Positions 59,882 through 64,000 of a stretch of DNA of 64,000 bases are shown in pieces. Source of the stretch: UBA952 sp044361535. Lineage in GTDB: Bacteria > Bacteroidota > Bacteroidia > Flavobacteriales_D > Crocinitomicaceae. The stretch is taken from positions 378,687-442,686 of the forward strand of contig JBIKIQ010000001.1 in the NCBI GenBank assembly GCA_044361535.1. The letters are read 5' to 3'. The position numbers and the translations under genes were made by a program. Under the pieces are notes generated by a model, which made no database searches, was not told the DNA's origin, and saw only the letters and a program-made list of their open reading frames with translations. Positions within the stretch are counted from its first letter, which is position 1. Each line of letters starts with the position of its first letter.

Positions 59882-60307
59882 TTATCGATTAAAATAAAGT
59901 TTTAAAACAATCCAATAACCTAAATACGCCATTGGAAAGTATGCAAAAGTAAGATCAACTAAATCAAACCAAAGCGGGGCCGGAAGTTTAAATACCATCA
60001 TGAATCCTCCAATAAAAAAAGCCAATCCAATAAATAAAGCTAAAATCGATTGGTAGCTACGAGCAAGCACGGTACACAAAACAGCACCGAAAAACGTACC
60101 CAGTGCGTGTGCCAAGAAAGGCATAATGAAATGTTTGGGTGTCATATTCGGCATAGCTTGAATCAATCCTTCCATTGTTTTTAAGTTGGCACCTGCCGGA
60201 GGTGGAATAATATCTCCACTTATGTTTATGATTCCACCATTGATAAATGCTCCAATAAAAAGTCCGATTAAAACTGCGAATAGGTTAAAAAGAATTTTTT
60301 TCATCAA
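59882..60307 (-). CDS. Small polytopic membrane protein, unknown function
   Basis: 141 aa with four hydrophobic segments (about 5-25, 55-80, 85-108, 115-137). The first loop contains NGGIINISGDIIPPPAGANLKTMEGL and the second segment PKHFIMPFLAHALGTFFGA, which is conserved-looking but unfamiliar to me. It is 15 bases after paaD on the same strand and may be in the paa operon; a transport or coupling role is only possible. ATG codons occur at 60307 and 60304. Confidence 0.65.
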   Translation of the reverse strand: MMKKILFNLFAVLIGLFIGAFINGGIINISGDIIPPPAGANLKTMEGLIQAMPNMTPKHFIMPFLAHALGTFFGAVLCTVLARSYQSILALFIGLAFFIGGFMMVFKLPAPLWFDLVDLTFAYFPMAYLGYWIVLKLYFNR

Positions 60308-60322
60308 TACAACAACTAGGAA

Positions 60323-60808
60323 TTACTTCAAACACTTGAAATAATCAAATGGCTCGAAACAAGCATTGCATTGATAATGAGCTTTACAAGCTGTACTACC
60401 AAATAAGCTAACCATTTTTGTATTTGAAGAATGGCATTTTGGACATGGAACTACTGGTGCATCAGCAAAAAGAATACTTTTATCGGGTTCAGCAACAGGA
60501 GGCGCAATTCCATATTCTTCCAATTTTTTTCGTCCATTTTCACTCAGCCAATCCGTTGTCCATGCAGGCGAAAGAACAGTTTCAATTGATATGTTTGTTA
60601 TTCCTTCATTTGCTAAGGCATTCTCAATTTCAGACTCGATAACACGCATAGCCGGGCAGCCAGAATACGTTGGAGTAATTGTGATTTTAAAAGAGTTGTC
60701 GATTTTTTTTATCGCTCGAATGATACCTAAATCGGCTATTGTTAAAACTGGAATTTCAGGATCTGAAACTTGTTCTAAAATTTGCCAAACTTTTTCTTCT
60801 GTTACCAT
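60323..60808 (-). CDS. paaD: 1,2-phenylacetyl-CoA epoxidase accessory subunit PaaD
   Basis: 161 aa. The N-terminal MIP18/DUF59 domain (VWQILEQVSDPEIPVLTIADLGIIR, with TPTYSGCPAM) is followed by a zinc-ribbon-like C-terminus with cysteine pairs in VPCPKCHSS and YQCNACFEPFDYFKC. PaaD helps assemble the metal centre of the PaaABCE oxygenase; its exact function is less clear. It overlaps paaC by 7 bases. Confidence 0.92.
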   Translation of the reverse strand: MVTEEKVWQILEQVSDPEIPVLTIADLGIIRAIKKIDNSFKITITPTYSGCPAMRVIESEIENALANEGITNISIETVLSPAWTTDWLSENGRKKLEEYGIAPPVAEPDKSILFADAPVVPCPKCHSSNTKMVSLFGSTACKAHYQCNACFEPFDYFKCLK

Positions 60809-61551
60809 TCCATATTAGGATATGCACGTTGCATATATTGCATTTCAGCCAATAAATGACCCAAATGTTCAGAGTGTTTTCCAGTACGACCTGCACCAAA
60901 TTCCCAATTATTTGTGGGTGGAACTAATGTTGCTTCATGTAATATTGACGTTAAAAATGAATCGTATTCATTTCTAAATGAATTTAAATCAATTGCAATT
61001 CCTTGTTTAATTAACTCAGCATCAACTTCATCCATGTAAAATAACTCAGTGCGGTATCTCCATAATGTATTCAATGAATTTTGAACGCGATTGTGTGATT
61101 CCTCTGTGCCGTCACCCAGCCTTATAATCCATTCTGATGAATGTTTTAAGTGATAACGAGTTTCTTTCAATGATTTTTCAGCAATTGCAGCCAATTGTTC
61201 GTCTTTAGAATGCTGCAGTCTTTCAAAAAATAGTTTACGGAAAGCATCAAAAAGTAATTGTCTTACCATAGTATCTCCAAAATCCCCATTTGGTTGTTCA
61301 ACTAAAACAACGTTTTTATATTCTCTGTCAATTCGCAGAAAAGCCAAGTTGTCAGCATCTCTTCCCGCATTCTCAAGCTCAGCTGCATACGTTAAGAAAT
61401 TTGTAGCTTGTCCGATTAAGTCTAATGAAATGTTTGTAGTTGCAATATCCTCTTCTAAAATGGGACCGTGACCACACCATTCGGACAAACGTTGACCGAG
61501 AATTAGACTGTCATCACCAATTCGTAATGTATATTCAAATAAATGATTCAT
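60802..61551 (-). CDS. paaC: 1,2-phenylacetyl-CoA epoxidase subunit PaaC
   Basis: 249 aa structural subunit of the multicomponent oxygenase that epoxidises phenylacetyl-CoA; ferritin-like helical fold. The beginning LFEYTLRIGDDSLILGQRLSEWCGHGPILEEDIA and the later YHLKHSSEWIIRLGDGTEESHNR and GRTGKHSEHLGHLLAEMQYMQRAYPNMEW are standard for PaaC. It is 9 bases after paaB on the minus strand and overlaps paaD by 7. Confidence 0.94.
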   Translation of the reverse strand: MNHLFEYTLRIGDDSLILGQRLSEWCGHGPILEEDIATTNISLDLIGQATNFLTYAAELENAGRDADNLAFLRIDREYKNVVLVEQPNGDFGDTMVRQLLFDAFRKLFFERLQHSKDEQLAAIAEKSLKETRYHLKHSSEWIIRLGDGTEESHNRVQNSLNTLWRYRTELFYMDEVDAELIKQGIAIDLNSFRNEYDSFLTSILHEATLVPPTNNWEFGAGRTGKHSEHLGHLLAEMQYMQRAYPNMEW

Positions 61552-61560
61552 GCGTTATAA

Positions 61561-61851
61561 TTACATGTGAGAAATTCCGTCGGGAACATCGTAAAACGTT
61601 GGATGGCGGTACACTTTTGATTCTGAAGGTTCGAAAAATGCATCTGATTCTTGAGGGTCTGATGCAAACAAATTATTTGATTCAACCACCCAGATTGAAA
61701 TTCCTTCTGAACGTCTTGTGTATACGTCACGCGCATTTTCAATTGCCAGTTGAGCATCTGGAGCTCTTAAACTACCAACGTGCTTGTGATTTAGTCCTTG
61801 TTTACTTCTTATAAAAACCTCCCAAAGAGGCCATTCTTTTGAATTTGACAT
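61561..61851 (-). CDS. paaB: 1,2-phenylacetyl-CoA epoxidase subunit PaaB
   Basis: 96 aa, small subunit that bridges PaaAC dimers. The start SKEWPLWEVFIRSKQGLNHKHVGSLRAPDAQLAIENARDVYTRR and the end 'YRHPTFYDVPDGISHM' match the family throughout. It lies between paaA (12-base gap) and paaC (9-base gap) in the minus-strand operon. Confidence 0.95.
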   Translation of the reverse strand: MSNSKEWPLWEVFIRSKQGLNHKHVGSLRAPDAQLAIENARDVYTRRSEGISIWVVESNNLFASDPQESDAFFEPSESKVYRHPTFYDVPDGISHM

Positions 61852-61863
61852 AACTCTAAAATT

Positions 61864-62811
61864 TTATGCTGTTTTTCTGGCTATTCGTTTTTCAGCATGC
61901 GCCAATGCAGCTTCTCTTACCCACATGCCGTTTTCTTTCGCTTCTCTTCGTGCCTTAATACGATCGTGATTACAAGGACCATTCCCTTCAACAACTTGCC
62001 AAAATTCATCCCAATTAATTTTCCCGAACTCATAATGACCTGTTTCCTCGTTCCATTTTAAATCAGGATCGGGTACTGTTAAGCCTATCATTTCTGCTTG
62101 AGGAACTGTTACATCAACAAATTGTTGACGCAAATCATCGTTTGATAAACGTTTGATTTTCCACTTCATGGATTGTTTTGAATGTTTTGATTCGTCATCA
62201 TTCGGGCCAAACATCATCAATGCGGGCCACCAAAAACGATTAAAGGCATCTTGAGCCATTTCTTTTTGTTCAGGTGTTCCTTGAGCTAAAACAGACATTA
62301 TTTCAAAACCTTGACGCTGGTGAAAAGATTCTTCTTTACAAACCCTTACCATTGCTCGAGCATACGGCCCATAGGAACATCGACAAAGAGGCACCTGATT
62401 CATTATAGCTGCACCATCAACCAACCAACCAATAGCACCCATATCTGCCCACGTTGGGGTTGGGTAATTGAAAATGGAAGAATATTTTGCTTTTCCTGAA
62501 TGTAAATCATCTATCGTTTGCTCTCTATCGGCGCCCAATGTTTCAACAGCACTGTATAGATATAACCCATGACCTGCTTCGTCTTGAACTTTCGCCAACA
62601 AAACAGCTTTGCGACGAAGATTTGGCGCTCTTGTAATCCAATTACCTTCTGGCAACATACCTACAACCTCTGAATGAGCATGTTGAGAAATTTGACGGAT
62701 TAATGTGCGTCTATATTCTTCAGGCATCCAATCATTAGGTTCGATACGGACTTCAGCATCAACCTTATCTTGAAAACGTTTTTCTAATTCAACTAAACTA
62801 ATTTCTTTCAT
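61864..62811 (-). CDS. paaA: 1,2-phenylacetyl-CoA epoxidase catalytic subunit PaaA
   Basis: 315 aa catalytic di-iron subunit. The start is the ATG at 62809-62811; an ATG 18 bases upstream adds MLKLKI only. Iron ligands appear in the paired motifs VQDEAGHGLYLYSA (Glu, His) and CKEESFHQRQGFEI (Glu, His), with others in between. The reaction is O2-dependent ring 1,2-epoxide formation on phenylacetyl-CoA, the first committed step of aerobic phenylacetate breakdown. The gene is the first of the operon. The usual reductase PaaE is not found in the window. Confidence 0.95.
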   Translation of the reverse strand: MKEISLVELEKRFQDKVDAEVRIEPNDWMPEEYRRTLIRQISQHAHSEVVGMLPEGNWITRAPNLRRKAVLLAKVQDEAGHGLYLYSAVETLGADREQTIDDLHSGKAKYSSIFNYPTPTWADMGAIGWLVDGAAIMNQVPLCRCSYGPYARAMVRVCKEESFHQRQGFEIMSVLAQGTPEQKEMAQDAFNRFWWPALMMFGPNDDESKHSKQSMKWKIKRLSNDDLRQQFVDVTVPQAEMIGLTVPDPDLKWNEETGHYEFGKINWDEFWQVVEGNGPCNHDRIKARREAKENGMWVREAALAHAEKRIARKTA

Positions 62812-63207
62812 AATTTTTAGTTTTAACAAAGCTATGAATAACTAAACATAAAAATACTGATTTTGCTCATTAAAAAGGATAATTTTTTTTAAGAAAAGTA
62901 TCGATTAATATGATTTTTCGGTCTTTCATCACTGGCGTAATAGAAATATTTACATCTTTTTTGTGTTAATTTGTAAATAATTAGTTTTGATTTTATTGAT
63001 TTTTAGTTTGATGTTTAGAGCTGTTTTTACAGCGGTTGAAATTTTTTGGATTCTTTAAATATTTTTTTTGCAAGAAATTAAATCTTGAATTTTAATACTC
63101 ATGAGTCCATTTATAAGCAGTCATAATAATGCGAATTAATTTCTATAGAATAATTCGAACCGTGATGAATCAAAAGATAATGTTCTAAGTAATAAAATTG
63201 TTTTATC
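62812..63207. other. 396-base gap between paaA and nth
   Basis: No gene seen. On the minus strand TAGCTTTG (62827-62834) fits the -7 consensus and lies 15 bases from the paaA start; a -33 partner is unclear. On the other side lies the leader of nth. A small hairpin GCTGT-TTTT-ACAGC near 63021-63034 has no T-run and no upstream gene, so it is not called. The rest is AT-rich and featureless to me. Confidence 0.5.
62827..62834 (-). promoter_or_regulatory. Possible -7 box of the paa operon
   Basis: TAGCTTTG on the minus strand, 15 bases upstream of the paaA ATG, matching TAnnTTTG. No TTG at the right distance upstream, so this is tentative. Confidence 0.35.
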
Positions 63208-63852
63208 ATGACCAAAAAGGAAAAGGCAAAATACGTAATAGTAGAACTTGAAAAATTGTATCCAGAGACTCCTGTTCCATTAAATCATTCGGATGCATAT
63301 ACTTTATTGATTGCAGTTTTGCTTTCTGCTCAATGTACAGATGAGCGTGTTAATCAAATTACACCAAAACTTTTTTCAAAAGCTTCTACACCGTCTGACA
63401 TGATTTTGTTATCGGTTGAAGAAATCAGAGAAATTATAAAACCATGTGGATTATCACCTAGAAAGTCGCAAGCCATTTTTGACCTATCTCATATTATTTT
63501 AAACAAACATCAAGGAGAAGTTCCACAATCATTTGAGGAGTTGGAAGCCATGCCGGGTGTAGGGCACAAAACAGCATCAGTAGTGATGTCACAAGCTTTT
63601 GGAGTTCCTGCTTTTCCTGTGGACACTCACATTCATCGACTAATGACACGCTGGGGGTTGACCTCAGGGAAGAATGTGGAGGTGACGGAAAAAGATGCGA
63701 AAACCTTATTTCCTCGAGAATTATGGAATAAGCTACATCTGCAGATCATCTTTTACGGTCGTGAATATTCGCCAGCTCGAAGTCCAAAGTTTGAAGCTGA
63801 TTATATTACTCGGACAATTGGAACGAAAAACGCGATAGGGGAGTTGAGGTAA
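63208..63852 (+). CDS. nth: Endonuclease III homologue without the iron-sulfur cluster cysteines
   Basis: 214 aa DNA glycosylase/AP lyase for oxidised pyrimidines. The helix-hairpin-helix LEAMPGVGHKTASVV contains Lys121 (E. coli Lys120) and VDTHIHR contains Asp139 (E. coli Asp138), so the catalytic pair is kept. The C-terminal loop that normally holds C-x6-C-x2-C-x5-C is intact in length (GREYSPARSPKFEADYITRTI) but the four positions are Ser188, Phe195, Asp198 and Ile204, so no [4Fe-4S] cluster can form. It stands alone, with a 355-base upstream gap to paaA's start region. Confidence 0.88.
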   Translation: MTKKEKAKYVIVELEKLYPETPVPLNHSDAYTLLIAVLLSAQCTDERVNQITPKLFSKASTPSDMILLSVEEIREIIKPCGLSPRKSQAIFDLSHIILNKHQGEVPQSFEELEAMPGVGHKTASVVMSQAFGVPAFPVDTHIHRLMTRWGLTSGKNVEVTEKDAKTLFPRELWNKLHLQIIFYGREYSPARSPKFEADYITRTIGTKNAIGELR

Positions 63853-64000
63853 AAGATTTTTCATTCATTCTTTAAATTTCTACGCACAACTACGTAACTC
63901 CTTGATGTAAACACCTAGTATTAGCTTAGTAAGCTTCCGTATTTTGCGGTTGAACATCCTTATTTATAGAAAAATTTGTTTGGGTATAGCGCAAATTTGT
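63853..64000. other. Last 148 bases, no gene seen
   Basis: AT-rich, without a convincing open frame in the visible part. CTACG occurs twice with a 10-base pitch (63880-63884 and 63890-63894); read on the minus strand it is CGTAG-N5-CGTAG, and includes TACGTAGTTGT, an 11-base match to the operator of secreted-protein copies 2 and 3. A short GCTTA-G-TAAGC dyad lies near 63923-63933. Confidence 0.4.

Noticed and set aside
63021..63034. Hairpin GCTGT-TTTT-ACAGC as terminator
   Set aside because: No gene ends upstream in a suitable direction and no T-run follows on either strand.
1..64000. tRNA, rRNA or riboswitch
   Set aside because: I looked for T-arm-like and conserved RNA motifs in the gaps and found none; structured RNAs of unfamiliar type could still be missed by eye.

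Overview
The window is low-GC DNA densely packed with genes. It comes from a member of the Bacteroidota, most likely Flavobacteriales (Crocinitomicaceae or Fluviicola-like; the order is an inference). The evidence is a type B gliding/T9SS C-terminal domain (31498-33981), a PorE-like TPR-PD40-CRD-OmpA protein, promoter -7 boxes of the form TAnnTTTG with very short leaders, weak Shine-Dalgarno sites, the carotenoid cluster and many Bacteroidota-type lipoproteins. No tRNA, rRNA, CRISPR array, transposase or phage gene was seen.

Layout. 1-3.7 kb (minus): 5' part of uvrA, a lytic transglycosylase lipoprotein, a beta-helix lipoprotein and a DUF1573 lipoprotein. 3.8-6.7 kb: an unknown protein, an ECF sigma factor, a small lipoprotein, shikimate kinase and a membrane protein. 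6.9-8.5 kb: a compact cluster of TM2 and DUF2752 membrane proteins. 8.6-9.2 kb: an RHH/MazF toxin-antitoxin pair with an operator. 9.2-12.5 kb (minus): a fatty-acid-hydroxylase-superfamily protein and an OmpA/PD40 protein. 12.6-16.4 kb: a tightly overlapping operon of sigma factor, crtI, crtB, idi and 6-carboxytetrahydropterin synthase. 16.4-19 kb: an M28 peptidase and L-2-hydroxyglutarate oxidase. 19-23.5 kb: the most unusual region. It holds three near-identical copies of a gene for a small secreted sorting-domain-like protein, each with the same upstream four-box operator and the same terminator, a divergent fourth copy, a fib_succ_major protein and an AAA ATPase-nuclease gene preceded by exact-period tandem repeats.

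23.5-31.4 kb: HtrA, then a long run of dapF, unknown, GNAT, mltG, glycosylasparaginase and GH2 beta-mannosidase. 31.5-34 kb: a large adhesin-like T9SS substrate. 34-38.6 kb (minus): a K+ channel with Rossmann domains on both sides of the pore, an RRM protein and leuS. 38.6-43.1 kb: fib_succ_major protein, VWA membrane protein and cca. 43.1-45.1 kb (minus): a second ATPase-nuclease gene with its own exact-period repeat array, a DUF1573 remnant and an ABM protein. 45.2-48.4 kb: three consecutive exported peptidyl-prolyl isomerases, the last a DUF1573-cyclophilin-FKBP fusion. 48.5-52.3 kb (minus): an iron/cobalamin-type ABC importer and malate dehydrogenase. 52.4-56.1 kb: ECF sigma factor with a membrane partner, trmD and a DUF457 membrane protein. 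56.1-59.6 kb: methylmalonyl-CoA mutase. 59.9-62.8 kb (minus): paaABCD and a membrane protein. 63.2-63.9 kb: an endonuclease III homologue that has lost all four Fe-S cysteines.

How they work together. Cell-envelope biology dominates: peptidoglycan enzymes, lipoproteins, folding catalysts, HtrA and T9SS-type domains. Three sigma factors suggest layered control of the envelope and of pigment. The asparaginase and mannosidase together fit breakdown of N-glycoprotein cores. The mutase and Paa genes belong to propionyl-CoA/methylmalonyl-CoA and phenylacetyl-CoA metabolism.
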